Positions 39,863 through 49,120 of a DNA stretch of 64,000 bases are shown piece after piece (the stretch's first letter is position 1; each line of letters starts with the position of its first letter). The stretch comes from Bacteroidota bacterium (lineage in GTDB: Bacteria; Bacteroidota; Bacteroidia; Chitinophagales; LD1). A program made the position numbers and the translations under genes. The stretch is taken from contig CANJLD010000002.1 of the NCBI GenBank assembly GCA_947475165.1, positions 1 to 64,000 on the forward strand. Reading direction: 5' to 3'. The notes beneath the pieces are model-generated. The model was not told the DNA's origin. It was given only the letters and a program-made list of their open reading frames with translations, and did no database searches.

Positions 39863-41770
39863 TTACCAATCTTTCTCCTTTTTACTTCCGTTGCTTTTCT
39901 GTTGCTGCCGCTGCATTTTCTTATTAGTCTTTTGCTCTTCGTTTTGCAGTGCCTGTAAAAGTTTTTGCGCTTCCTCTTTAGTCAGTTTCAACTGCATTGG
40001 TTTTCCGTCTTTCGACTTTTCGTTGCTCAATTGCAAATTGACCTGTTGTTCTTTTTTGTCTTTCTCTCCATCCATCATTTGCTTAATTGCTATCAATTGC
40101 CTCACCACTTCGCGCATTTTTTCTGCCGCTTCCTGCTGATGTTGTTGCGCAGAATCGTTTTTCTGTTGTTGTAAATCCTGCTGTGCCTGTTGTTGTTCCT
40201 GCTGTGCTTCTTCTAAATTCTTTTTCGCTTCATCGCCTTCCTTGCCCTGCGTTTCGTTCATCTTCTGCAACTCTTCTTTAGCCTGCTCTAATTTTTCGTT
40301 CAGTTCTTCCTGTTGCTCTTTTAGCTTTTCCTGCTTTTGCGGGTCGGCTGCTTGTTTATTCTGTTCAGCTTTTTCAGCTAACTGTTCCTGCTCTTTCGCC
40401 ATCTCCTGCATTTTTTCAATGGCTTCATTCATTTGTTGTTTGCCTTGCTGCTCTTCTTCCTTTTTCTGTTGCTGCTCTGCCTGCTGTTGCATCTGCTGCA
40501 TTTGTTCAGAAGCATCTTTCATTTCTTGCGCTGCCTGCTTTTGTTGTTCGGCAGCTTGTTTATTTTCCTGTTGTTCGCTGCTTTGTTGCGCCTGCTCCTG
40601 CTTTTTCTCCGCCTGTTCTATTTGCTTTTGAATTTGTTCCAATTTTTGCTGGTCTTCTTTCTTCTCCGCCTGCTGTTTTAAATCCTCCACCTGCTTCTGT
40701 GCCTCGTTAATATCTTTTTTTACTTCTTGCTGCTTTTGCTGAATCTGTTGTTGCGCCTGTTGATTAGCGCTGTCTTTTTGCGCTTCGGTTTTCTTCGCTA
40801 TTTCTTCCTGTTTGTTGGCAATGCTGTCCATTTTCTCAGCCGCCTCTTTCATTTTTTGATTGAAGTATTCCAGTAACGCATTGCGCAAATCTTCTTCCAA
40901 TTCCTTTTTTAAATCGTTGAGCTCCTGCGAGGCCTCGCTCATATTTTCAGCCGCCCTTTCCTGATTCTCAGCCGCTAAATCGTTTTGGTTTTGCTCAGCA
41001 TTTTTCTGCGCTTCTTCCTGTTGCTTTAATGCACGCTCTAATTTCTTTTCTGCCAGCGAAATTTTTTTGCCGGTTTGTTTTTTCAAATCTGCCAGTTCTT
41101 TTTGCGCGCGCTTTAGTTCTTCTCTAAGTTTGTTTTGCTCTTTTTTTATTTCTTCCTGAAGCTTTTTGTTGTTGCCATTTTTATTGGCTTTCGCTTTACG
41201 AGCTAAATCCTGTTGCCGTTTCGCAAGGTCTTTTAGTTTGTTTGAAGCAGCCAAAAGTTTTCCCTGCAACTCGAGTGAATTTTCTTTTTGCGGTTTTTCA
41301 GCGCGCACATTGGCATAAGCTAGATTGTATTTCGTATCCATGTCGCGCGGATTATTTTTCAGCGCATCTTTAAATGCCTTTTGAGCTTCTGTCCATTTGC
41401 CCTGTTGAAGATAAATATTTCCGATGTTATGATAGGCTTTTGCCTTTGTGTTTTTATCTGCACTGCCATAAGCCACCACACGAAATTTCTCCAGCGATTC
41501 TTCATATTTCTTCTGCTGATAAAACACATCGCCTAAATTGAAATGTGCTTCCGTCATATCTGCATCTTTGTCCAGAGCCTTCCGGTAACTGATTTCGGCA
41601 TCGGCATAATTTGCCTTTGCGTATGCTTTATTGCCGTCTCGTATATCGTTCTTTTTAGGCTGAGCAGAAAACGGAATTTGTGAAAACGCATTGAATGAAA
41701 ACAGAAATGACAATACAATTGTTGCTGCATAAACAGAAAGCGATAAGCGATAAACAGATTTCATTCTCAT
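39863..41770 (-). CDS. batC: BatC-like TPR protein with very long K/E/Q-rich coiled-coil region
   Basis: TPR (YADAEISYRKALDKDADMTEAHFNLGDVFYQQKKYEESLEKFR) followed by a >400-residue Q/E/K-rich segment; cluster position. Confidence 0.85.
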   Translation of the reverse strand: MRMKSVYRLSLSVYAATIVLSFLFSFNAFSQIPFSAQPKKNDIRDGNKAYAKANYADAEISYRKALDKDADMTEAHFNLGDVFYQQKKYEESLEKFRVVAYGSADKNTKAKAYHNIGNIYLQQGKWTEAQKAFKDALKNNPRDMDTKYNLAYANVRAEKPQKENSLELQGKLLAASNKLKDLAKRQQDLARKAKANKNGNNKKLQEEIKKEQNKLREELKRAQKELADLKKQTGKKISLAEKKLERALKQQEEAQKNAEQNQNDLAAENQERAAENMSEASQELNDLKKELEEDLRNALLEYFNQKMKEAAEKMDSIANKQEEIAKKTEAQKDSANQQAQQQIQQKQQEVKKDINEAQKQVEDLKQQAEKKEDQQKLEQIQKQIEQAEKKQEQAQQSSEQQENKQAAEQQKQAAQEMKDASEQMQQMQQQAEQQQKKEEEQQGKQQMNEAIEKMQEMAKEQEQLAEKAEQNKQAADPQKQEKLKEQQEELNEKLEQAKEELQKMNETQGKEGDEAKKNLEEAQQEQQQAQQDLQQQKNDSAQQHQQEAAEKMREVVRQLIAIKQMMDGEKDKKEQQVNLQLSNEKSKDGKPMQLKLTKEEAQKLLQALQNEEQKTNKKMQRQQQKSNGSKKEKDW

Positions 41771-41772
41771 AA

Positions 41773-42858
41773 CTAAAAACTGAATTTCAATTTGCGTTCG
41801 GTAATCCACCATTCCAATAAAAGCAACATAGCCGCAATTGCCAGACAATACTGAAACTTGCTATCGAAAGCGGTAAACACCATTTCATTCATTTCCTTTT
41901 TACTGATGCCGCCTAACTCTTTAAAGATGGCTTCAATTTCATCTTTCCCGCTGCCGAGTTGAAAATACTTTCCGTTGCCTTTTACTGCAATCTCCCTTAA
42001 CATCTTTTGATTGATTTTTGAAAGCACTATGTTACCGTCATTGTCGCGCTTAAAATTGCTGCCTTCCGGTATGGGACCGCCATTATCCGTACCCACGCCA
42101 AGCGTAAAAACCTTCACACCTTGCTTGGTTATTTTTTGCAATGCCTCATCGGTACCGCCTTCGTTGTCTTCGCCATCGGTTATAATAATCAGTGCTTTGC
42201 TTTTAGGCGTTCCTTCTTTAGGAAAAGATTCCTGCGCCATTTGTATCGCTTCGGCAATATCAGTTCCCTGATAAGTAATTAAATCGGTACTGATAGTTTT
42301 CAGATACATGCGCGCTGCACCGTAGTCGGTGGTAATAGGCATTTGCAGCGAAGCTTTACCGGCAAATGCAATCATACCTACACGGTCGTTCTTCAGCGTG
42401 TCTATAAAATTGCTGATGAAATTTTTCGCACGCATCAGCCGGTTGGGCTTTACATCTTCGCCTAGCATAGAGTTAGAAACATCAAGTGCTATGATGACAT
42501 CAATTCCTTTGCGCATTATTTTTTCCTGCCGCGTTCCCACTTGCGGATTGGCAAAACCAATCACCATAAATTCGAATGCCAGCGAAAGCAAAATGAATTT
42601 GATTAAATGTTTGTTGAACGAAATATCGGGTGTAAGCTGTGCCAGCAAATAGGAGTTGGCGAACCGGTCAAGGTTTTTCTTTCTCCAGTATTGAAATAGT
42701 AAAAACAAAATGAGCATGGGTGCAATAGCACCGAGCAGCCATAAGTATTCTTTGAACTCAAAACGGAACGCTTCTTCGCGCAGCAGTATAAGTACCGTTG
42801 CGATAGGAATTGCCAAAATCAGCAACCAGAGATATTTTATGTAATCGCTGCGTTTCAC
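41773..42858 (-). CDS. batB: BatB-like von Willebrand factor A domain protein
   Basis: VIIALDVSNSMLGEDVKPNRLMRAKNFISNFIDTLKNDRVGMIAFAG MIDAS motif. Confidence 0.93.
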   Translation of the reverse strand: MKRSDYIKYLWLLILAIPIATVLILLREEAFRFEFKEYLWLLGAIAPMLILFLLFQYWRKKNLDRFANSYLLAQLTPDISFNKHLIKFILLSLAFEFMVIGFANPQVGTRQEKIMRKGIDVIIALDVSNSMLGEDVKPNRLMRAKNFISNFIDTLKNDRVGMIAFAGKASLQMPITTDYGAARMYLKTISTDLITYQGTDIAEAIQMAQESFPKEGTPKSKALIIITDGEDNEGGTDEALQKITKQGVKVFTLGVGTDNGGPIPEGSNFKRDNDGNIVLSKINQKMLREIAVKGNGKYFQLGSGKDEIEAIFKELGGISKKEMNEMVFTAFDSKFQYCLAIAAMLLLLEWWITERKLKFSF

Positions 42859-43868
42859 GGAATACTTTTTACAATTAAATAGCGCATTAAAAATTCAAAC
42901 AGCAACAACACAATTGCTATGAGTGCAAACGGGAAAAAATTTTCTGTTTTCCGCTCAAACGCACTCACCAGAATTTTTGTTTTTTCCAGTTGGTCAATTT
43001 GCGAATAGATGTCTTTCAGTTTTTTGTTATCGGTAGCACGGAAATATTTTCCTCCGGTCTTTTTTGCAATGTCGCGTAACAGCGGCTCATCAATCTGCAC
43101 ATCGGCATAATCAAAAATTAATTCTCCGCCCGGTGTCATTGCCACCGGTGTCATTGCTTTGCCGTTAGTGCCAATGCCGACCGTATAAACGCGGGCTTTA
43201 TATTGTATGGCAATATCAGAAGCAGTGCTCGGGTCAATCAAACCTTTGTTGTTTACACCGTCTGTCATCAGAATTATCACTTTGCTTTTGGACTCGGATT
43301 CTTTCAGCCGCTGAACCGCAGTGGCAAGCCCCATTCCTATAGCAGTGCCATCTTCCATCAACCCATTTTTAATTTGTTTGAGTTGAGTTTTTAAAATTTC
43401 ATGGTCAACAGTAAGCGGGCATTGCGTAAAACTTTCTCCCGAAAAAACTACCAGTCCAATTCTATCGTGCGGACGACCATCAATAAAATTCATCGCTTCT
43501 TTCTTTGCTGCCTCTAACCGGTTAGGCGAAAAATCTTTGGCAAGCATAGAAGTGGAAACGTCTACCGACAGCACAATGTCAATTCCTTCATTCGTCACTT
43601 TTTCTTCATCGTGTAAAATTTGAGGACGCGCTAAAGCAATAACCAAAAAACTTATAGCGGCTATGCGAAACACCGGAAGAAAGTTTTTCATCATCGCCCG
43701 GAATGGAGTTCCATTTCCGGCAAAAGCACTTGTGGTAGAAAGTTTAATTGAAGGGAACGCGCGCTTCGATAAAAAGAGCCACCACAAACCACCCAGCACA
43801 ACTACTGCTGGGATGAGGTATAAAACCCATCTGTTAGCAAAAGTGATATTTGACAGGCTGCTGAGCAT
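42855..43868 (-). CDS. batA: BatA-like von Willebrand factor A domain protein
   Basis: DIVLSVDVSTSMLAKDFSPNRLEAAKKEAMNFIDGRPHDRIGLVVFSGESFTQCPLT. Confidence 0.94.
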   Translation of the reverse strand: MLSSLSNITFANRWVLYLIPAVVVLGGLWWLFLSKRAFPSIKLSTTSAFAGNGTPFRAMMKNFLPVFRIAAISFLVIALARPQILHDEEKVTNEGIDIVLSVDVSTSMLAKDFSPNRLEAAKKEAMNFIDGRPHDRIGLVVFSGESFTQCPLTVDHEILKTQLKQIKNGLMEDGTAIGMGLATAVQRLKESESKSKVIILMTDGVNNKGLIDPSTASDIAIQYKARVYTVGIGTNGKAMTPVAMTPGGELIFDYADVQIDEPLLRDIAKKTGGKYFRATDNKKLKDIYSQIDQLEKTKILVSAFERKTENFFPFALIAIVLLLFEFLMRYLIVKSIP

Positions 43869-44854
43869 TACTTCTCTACAGTTTTATTTTCGCTTGGTTC
43901 AGTAAAATCTATGAACTTTTTTGCGTTCTCCATCGCTTTCATGTTGGCATCTGGCAACGGAATCATCTTCGCAAATTTTACCAAGTCAGCCGAGCGCAAA
44001 ATTGCAAGCAGATTCTCTTTTGCTTTTTCTTTCAGGTTGTAGTTTTCAATTTCGGTTTGAATTTCCTCGGTAGTTGATTCCATAGCATACCAACCGTAAC
44101 GATACTCAACATACAAACGGAGAATATCGGTGAGGCGACTGTAATAGAGCTTTACATCATGGCTTTGCCAAATTTTCTCCTCTTCTAATTTTTTCAATTC
44201 TGTTCGTGCCCAAATATGTGCAGGAGTTTTTGGTTTTGGTCGCTCCACTATTATCGGTTGCGGTTTTTTTGAACTTCTCCAAAGAAGAATTGCTATAACA
44301 AGAATCAACAACAACACAATACCGGCAACGATGTAATAAATAAATTCCTGCCACGAATACGAAACATTAAGCGGGGCTTTAATTGCTTTGAATGGTTTTG
44401 TTGTGTCAACATCAAGCGTATTTACCCTTATTGGAATATCGTTTGACAAAATACTATCCAATTCGCCAGCACTGTTTTTAAAATAAATTTTTATCGGACC
44501 GGCATGATAGTCACCTGAATCGTACGCTGAAATGGTATAGAGTTGCGAGAAAATTTTGTTACTGCCATCTATAGTTGAATCAACTTTAGAAGCAGAAACA
44601 ACTTCCAAATTTCCAAGTGTATCGTTACCGGTTGGAAAAGCAACAGCAATATTGTTTGAAGTCTTTACCGTTAAGTGAACGTTGAGATAGTCGCCAATTA
44701 AAATTTGAGTAGAGTCGGCACGAAGAGTGGCAGAAACAGATTGAGCATTCGACCACTGACAACTGACCATTGACCATAGCAATGCAAACGCGACTATACG
44801 CAAATGTGTTTTTACGATGGTCAATCGTCTATTGTCAATCGTCAGCCGTTTCAT
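43868..44854 (-). CDS. Bat-operon membrane protein of unknown function
   Basis: Signal peptide, beta-rich domain, single TM (YYIVAGIVLLLILVIAILLW), cytoplasmic tail; between DUF58 and batA genes. Confidence 0.8.
   Translation of the reverse strand: MKRLTIDNRRLTIVKTHLRIVAFALLWSMVSCQWSNAQSVSATLRADSTQILIGDYLNVHLTVKTSNNIAVAFPTGNDTLGNLEVVSASKVDSTIDGSNKIFSQLYTISAYDSGDYHAGPIKIYFKNSAGELDSILSNDIPIRVNTLDVDTTKPFKAIKAPLNVSYSWQEFIYYIVAGIVLLLILVIAILLWRSSKKPQPIIVERPKPKTPAHIWARTELKKLEEEKIWQSHDVKLYYSRLTDILRLYVEYRYGWYAMESTTEEIQTEIENYNLKEKAKENLLAILRSADLVKFAKMIPLPDANMKAMENAKKFIDFTEPSENKTVEK
44751..44778. repeat. Degenerate heptanucleotide array in signal-peptide codons of the bat-operon membrane protein
   Basis: gaccact gacaact gaccatt gaccata. 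Confidence 0.85.
44814..44848. repeat. Degenerate heptanucleotide array directly after the start codon of the bat-operon membrane protein
   Basis: acgatgg tcaatcg tctattg tcaatcg tcagccg. Confidence 0.85.
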
Positions 44855-45783
44855 CTTTTGCTTTCTCTTTTCTTAAACATATTCATCAGCGAAATCACAT
44901 AGTTATCTTCTGTTTTAATTGATTCTAACTGCGCTCCGCTTTTGCCGAATAAATCTTTTGTACTGCGTACGTTTTCGTGAAAGTTCTTCGCATACTTTTC
45001 GCGAAGCGACTTATCGCTCGTATCAATCCAAAACTCTTTTCCGCTTTCGCTGTCAACTACTTTTGCTAAACCTATATTGGGCATGTTGGCTTCGCGCTCA
45101 TCATATATGTGTAAGCCAATTAAATCGTGCTTCTTACCAAGTATTTTCAATGACTTTTTGAAATCGTTTTTATCTGCAGCATTATCTGTCAGAAAATCTG
45201 AAATCAAAAACGCGATTGATTTTTTCTTCACCACATTGTTGAAATACTTCAATGCTTCAGTAATATTCGTTCCGGTTTGTTTCGGATTAAAATCATATAT
45301 CTCTGAAATGATTCTCAGAATGTGGCTTTTGCCTTTTTTAGGAGGAATAAATTTTTCAATCGTGTCGCTGAAAAAAAGAACTCCTACTTTATCGTTGTTG
45401 GTGATGGCAGAAAATGCAATCACTCCGCTTATCTCGGCAATGATGTGATTCTTAAATTCGTTCTGTGTTCCGAAAAATGATGACTGACTTACATCAATCA
45501 GCAACATCACCGTCAACTCTCTTTCTTCTTCAAAAACTTTGATGAAAGGTTTGCGATTGCGCGCAGTTACATTCCAGTCAATCGCGCGAATGTCATCGCC
45601 ATACTGATACTCGCGCACTTCACTAAAAGAAATGCCTCGTCCCTTAAACGCAGAATGATAACTGCCCGAGAAAATCTGATTAGAGAGTTTCCGGGTTTTT
45701 ATCTCTATGCGTCTGAGTTTCTTTCTTTTCTCCTCAGTAGTATTTGAAATTTCTTTTGCCACAGATTCACAGATTAGATACAA
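44851..45783 (-). CDS. DUF58 domain-containing protein
   Basis: GSYHSAFKGRGISFSEVREYQYGDDIRAIDWNVTARNRKPFIKVFEEERELTVMLLIDVSQSS. Confidence 0.95.
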   Translation of the reverse strand: MYLICESVAKEISNTTEEKRKKLRRIEIKTRKLSNQIFSGSYHSAFKGRGISFSEVREYQYGDDIRAIDWNVTARNRKPFIKVFEEERELTVMLLIDVSQSSFFGTQNEFKNHIIAEISGVIAFSAITNNDKVGVLFFSDTIEKFIPPKKGKSHILRIISEIYDFNPKQTGTNITEALKYFNNVVKKKSIAFLISDFLTDNAADKNDFKKSLKILGKKHDLIGLHIYDEREANMPNIGLAKVVDSESGKEFWIDTSDKSLREKYAKNFHENVRSTKDLFGKSGAQLESIKTEDNYVISLMNMFKKRESKR

Positions 45784-45798
45784 AACGAATTCTGTATT

Positions 45799-45824
45799 AA
45801 AGTCCCTTTTAGGGGATTTAGGGG
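45799..45824 (-). repeat. Stop-associated palindromic element, copy 6
   Basis: aaagtcccttttaggggatttagggg directly abuts the moxR stop codon (45825-45827). Confidence 0.9.
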
Positions 45825-46859
45825 TTATGGAACTTCTACTGCATTCAAGATTTCTGAAATTACTTCTTCACTGGTAATATTCTCCGCTTCAGCTTCATAA
45901 GTTAAGCCAACACGGTGGCGCATTACATCATAACAAATAGCCCGCACATCTTCCGGTATTACATAACCTCTGCGCTTGATAAAGGCATAAGCTTTTGCGG
46001 CAATTGCCAGATTGATACTAGCTCTCGGAGAACCTCCATAACTGATAAGCGATTTCAGTTTAGTCAGTTTATAATCTTCCGGTTTGCGCGTAGCGAATAC
46101 AATGTCGAGAATGTAGCGCTCAATTTTTTCATCCATGTAAACTTCACGAACAGTTTTGCGTGCAGCAACAATTTCTTCTGCTTTCACCACGGGATTGATT
46201 TGTTTATCACTCATCTGCATGTTCTGGCGAATGATGAGTTGCTCCTCCTCTTTCTTTGGATAAGTGATAACCGCTTTCAGCATGAACCGGTCAATCTGCG
46301 CTTCCGGTAGCGGATAAGTTCCTTCTTGCTCAATCGGGTTCATGGTAGCGAGCACTAAAAAGGGGTCTTCAATTTTATACGTGTTGTCTCCAATAGTAAC
46401 TTGTCTCTCCTGCATAGCTTCTAACAAAGCTGATTGCACTTTTGCCGGAGCTCGGTTTATTTCATCTGCTAAAACAAAGTTTGCGAACACCGGTCCTTTC
46501 TTCACCACAAACTCATTGTCTTTTTGGTTGTAAATCATAGTTCCTACTAAGTCGGCAGGAAGCAAATCAGGCGTAAATTGAATACGTGAGAATTTTGCAT
46601 GAATGGCTTGTGCAAGAGATTTTATAGCCAATGTTTTTGCCAAACCCGGAACACCTTCTAACAAAATATGTCCGTTGGCAAGCATGGCAAGCAACAAGCG
46701 CTCTACCATATATTTTTGACCAACAATAGTTTTGCCGAGTTCCAGATTCAGAATATCTACAAAGGCACTTTCGCGATTTATTTTTTCGTTCAGTGCAGCA
46801 ATGTCAACCGTGGTGTTTCCTGATATTACTTCCATAGCTTTTGTTTTAATGGGCGACAA
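45825..46859 (-). CDS. MoxR-family AAA+ ATPase
   Basis: GHILLEGVPGLAKTLAIKSLAQAIHAKFSRIQFTPDLLPADLVGTMIYN, VLADEINRAPAKVQSALLEAMQERQVTIG. Confidence 0.96.
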   Translation of the reverse strand: MSPIKTKAMEVISGNTTVDIAALNEKINRESAFVDILNLELGKTIVGQKYMVERLLLAMLANGHILLEGVPGLAKTLAIKSLAQAIHAKFSRIQFTPDLLPADLVGTMIYNQKDNEFVVKKGPVFANFVLADEINRAPAKVQSALLEAMQERQVTIGDNTYKIEDPFLVLATMNPIEQEGTYPLPEAQIDRFMLKAVITYPKKEEEQLIIRQNMQMSDKQINPVVKAEEIVAARKTVREVYMDEKIERYILDIVFATRKPEDYKLTKLKSLISYGGSPRASINLAIAAKAYAFIKRRGYVIPEDVRAICYDVMRHRVGLTYEAEAENITSEEVISEILNAVEVP

Positions 46860-46932
46860 ATATATCCGCCTACCTAATTGTTAAATTTGAAATTTTGTTA
46901 AGCGAAAACCTTCGTGGTAATGATAGAAATAA

Positions 46933-46957
46933 AGAAGGGGCTTGCTCTGCCCCTTCT
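46933..46957 (-). terminator. Hairpin terminator downstream of DUF3078 gene
   Basis: AGAAGGGGC-ttgctct-GCCCCTTCT. Confidence 0.7.
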
Positions 46958-46978
46958 CAAATATTGTGATAGTGTTTT

Positions 46979-48145
46979 TTAAAACTTCGCAGTTAAGCCA
47001 ATACCAAACTGTTCGAAAATCTGAATTTTATTAAACGCTCTGATGGAGTTTTTGAATTTATCAATATCCGGTGCGCCATCTGCGCCTTTGCTGCCATCCG
47101 AATTTTTGCGCGTATCAATTGGCACTAAAGCGTTGTATTGGTAAGCAAGCTTAACCGACAATGTTGCGTTCAACCACTTGTTTACTTTAAACACAATATC
47201 GTTGTCCCATTTTATTACCGGTATATGTTTAGTGTTTTCGCTTATGGTTATCGCGCCTAACGAATCCTGGTCGGTATAGTATTTAGGCATAATGGTATTG
47301 TAGCTGGCATTCATATACGCGCCAAACACATTCAGGTGGCTTTTCCAGTTTACATTTTTCACAATATCTTTTTGGAAAAGTAAATCCAATTCCCAACCCA
47401 GTTCCCCCATAAAATAGCCGCCACGCTTTAAACCAAAACGCGTTTCATCGATAGTGCTATAGTAAGCATCGCTATATCTTCCATCGGGTAAGGTATCCAT
47501 GTTTTTGCCGGGCGCATCTTGGCTAACAAATGTCATTTTACCTTCTACCGGTGAAAAGAACATAGTGAAATAGTCTTTCGGCTTATAAGTCAACCCCGGA
47601 CCAATAGTAAGCACAGCCGGTGCTGCAAATTTTGAAACTGCAAATCTTCTGAATTCGCCATTAACGGTATCGGTTTGCGAGTAATCGTAGGTTGGTGTAA
47701 ACTGACTTTCGAAGCCCAACTTAGCTGCTACATAAAGCGACTTGCTAACCTCATAACCCACCATTGATTTAATTGCTAACACATCCACATTTTTTTGCAG
47801 ATTGGTTTGCGCCAAGGCTTTGTTACGAATTAGACCAACGGCTATCATTCCCCACTTAGCATCTAAGCTATTGTCAGAAATTATCTTCCCTTTCTTATAG
47901 TTAGCGTAAAAATTTCCTCCTAAGGTGAATGAGAAACTATTGAAACCGCCCGGTCCCCATTGGTAAAGCGCAGTTTGATTGAGCAACACACCGGCATAAC
48001 CGCCAATTTTCCAAGTGCTGTCGCGCAGGTAAACGCCATCGCCACCGAAAACGGGCTTAATTTTTTTCTTTACCGTAGTTGAATCTTGCGCCATAGTTGC
48101 GCACATTAGCATAATTAGCATTGAGAGTAGAAGTCCTTTCTTCAT
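46979..48145 (-). CDS. DUF3078-like outer-membrane protein
   Basis: Signal peptide MKKGLLLSMLIMLMCATMAQ, then WKIGGYAGVLLNQTALYQWGPGGFNSFSFTLGGNFYANYKKGK, C-terminal FGIGLTAKF. Confidence 0.8.
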   Translation of the reverse strand: MKKGLLLSMLIMLMCATMAQDSTTVKKKIKPVFGGDGVYLRDSTWKIGGYAGVLLNQTALYQWGPGGFNSFSFTLGGNFYANYKKGKIISDNSLDAKWGMIAVGLIRNKALAQTNLQKNVDVLAIKSMVGYEVSKSLYVAAKLGFESQFTPTYDYSQTDTVNGEFRRFAVSKFAAPAVLTIGPGLTYKPKDYFTMFFSPVEGKMTFVSQDAPGKNMDTLPDGRYSDAYYSTIDETRFGLKRGGYFMGELGWELDLLFQKDIVKNVNWKSHLNVFGAYMNASYNTIMPKYYTDQDSLGAITISENTKHIPVIKWDNDIVFKVNKWLNATLSVKLAYQYNALVPIDTRKNSDGSKGADGAPDIDKFKNSIRAFNKIQIFEQFGIGLTAKF

Positions 48146-48393
48146 ATATCCTGTTTTAGTTGGCTCAAAAATGTGGTTAGAACGCCAAAAAACCATGCTT
48201 AGTTTTAAACAAAAGCAGTTTTTTATAGAATAATTTATGCTACGATTAAAAAAGATTAAAATTTTTAACCCTTAAAATCAACCGGTTACAAAATATTTAT
48301 AAAAAATATACTACTGTGTGTTGCATAATACCATTTAATAAACATATCATTGCATCGTCAAGTAGCTTAGTAAACCACATAAAATAAATTATA

Positions 48394-48747
48394 ATGAAAA
48401 AATCAATCAAAACCACCGCCTTTATCATCGGATACTTTATTCTGATGAGCACTTTCGGAATTATAGCCGCTGTTCCGGGAAACATTGAAAAAGCAGCTAA
48501 AGAAAATGTTCGCAGAGAAATTATCCGCAACATAGTTTGTCCTGAATTTGTAACTGCGAACACAGAAGCCAACGATGTGAAGGCTTTGATATCGGTAGAT
48601 GAAAATGGAAGCGTGAATGTGTTCGAAATTACTTCCACCAACGCGGAATTAAAAAATTATGTAGCCAATACTTTAAAAGGAATGAAAATTCAAAATACAA
48701 TTCCTACCGAAAAGTTTGTGCTGGTAGTAAAGTTCAGAGTAGCCTAA
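48394..48747 (+). CDS. Small secreted protein of unknown function upstream of padR
   Basis: Signal-like N-terminus and conserved-looking VKALISVDENGSVNVFEITSTNAELKNYV. Confidence 0.7.
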   Translation: MKKSIKTTAFIIGYFILMSTFGIIAAVPGNIEKAAKENVRREIIRNIVCPEFVTANTEANDVKALISVDENGSVNVFEITSTNAELKNYVANTLKGMKIQNTIPTEKFVLVVKFRVA

Positions 48748-48777
48748 AACAATTCCACAAAAAATAAAATTGATAAA

Positions 48778-49119
48778 ATGAATATAGAAAACACAAAAGC
48801 GCAAATGCGCAAGGGAGTGCTGGAGTTTTGCATTCTCTCTATCCTTTCGGATGGAGAACATTATCCGACAGAAATAATTGAGCGGATGAAAACTGCCAAA
48901 CTCTTAGTGGTGGAAGGAACCTTGTATCCTTTACTTACCCGACTGAAGAATGACGGGCTGCTTACTTACCGTTGGGAGGAATCTACCTCCGGACCTCCGC
49001 GCAAATATTTTACGCTGAGCGAGGAAGGGAAAAAATCGCTGACGGAACTGCTTAACAGCTGGACAGAACTTACCACTTCGGTGAACCAAATAATTCAACA
49101 AACCAACAAAACCAACTAA
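48778..49119 (+). CDS. PadR family transcriptional regulator
   Basis: MRKGVLEFCILSILSDGEHYPTEIIERMKTAKLLVVEGTLYPLLTRLKNDGLLTYRWEESTSGPPRKYFTLSEEGK. Confidence 0.95.
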   Translation: MNIENTKAQMRKGVLEFCILSILSDGEHYPTEIIERMKTAKLLVVEGTLYPLLTRLKNDGLLTYRWEESTSGPPRKYFTLSEEGKKSLTELLNSWTELTTSVNQIIQQTNKTN

Positions 49120-49120
49120 G

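Noticed and set aside
40242-40681. Plus-strand Cys/Leu-rich ORFs opposite batC
   Set aside because: Antisense of the CAG/CAA/GAA-rich coiled coil; gives artificial Cys/Ser/Leu-rich peptides.
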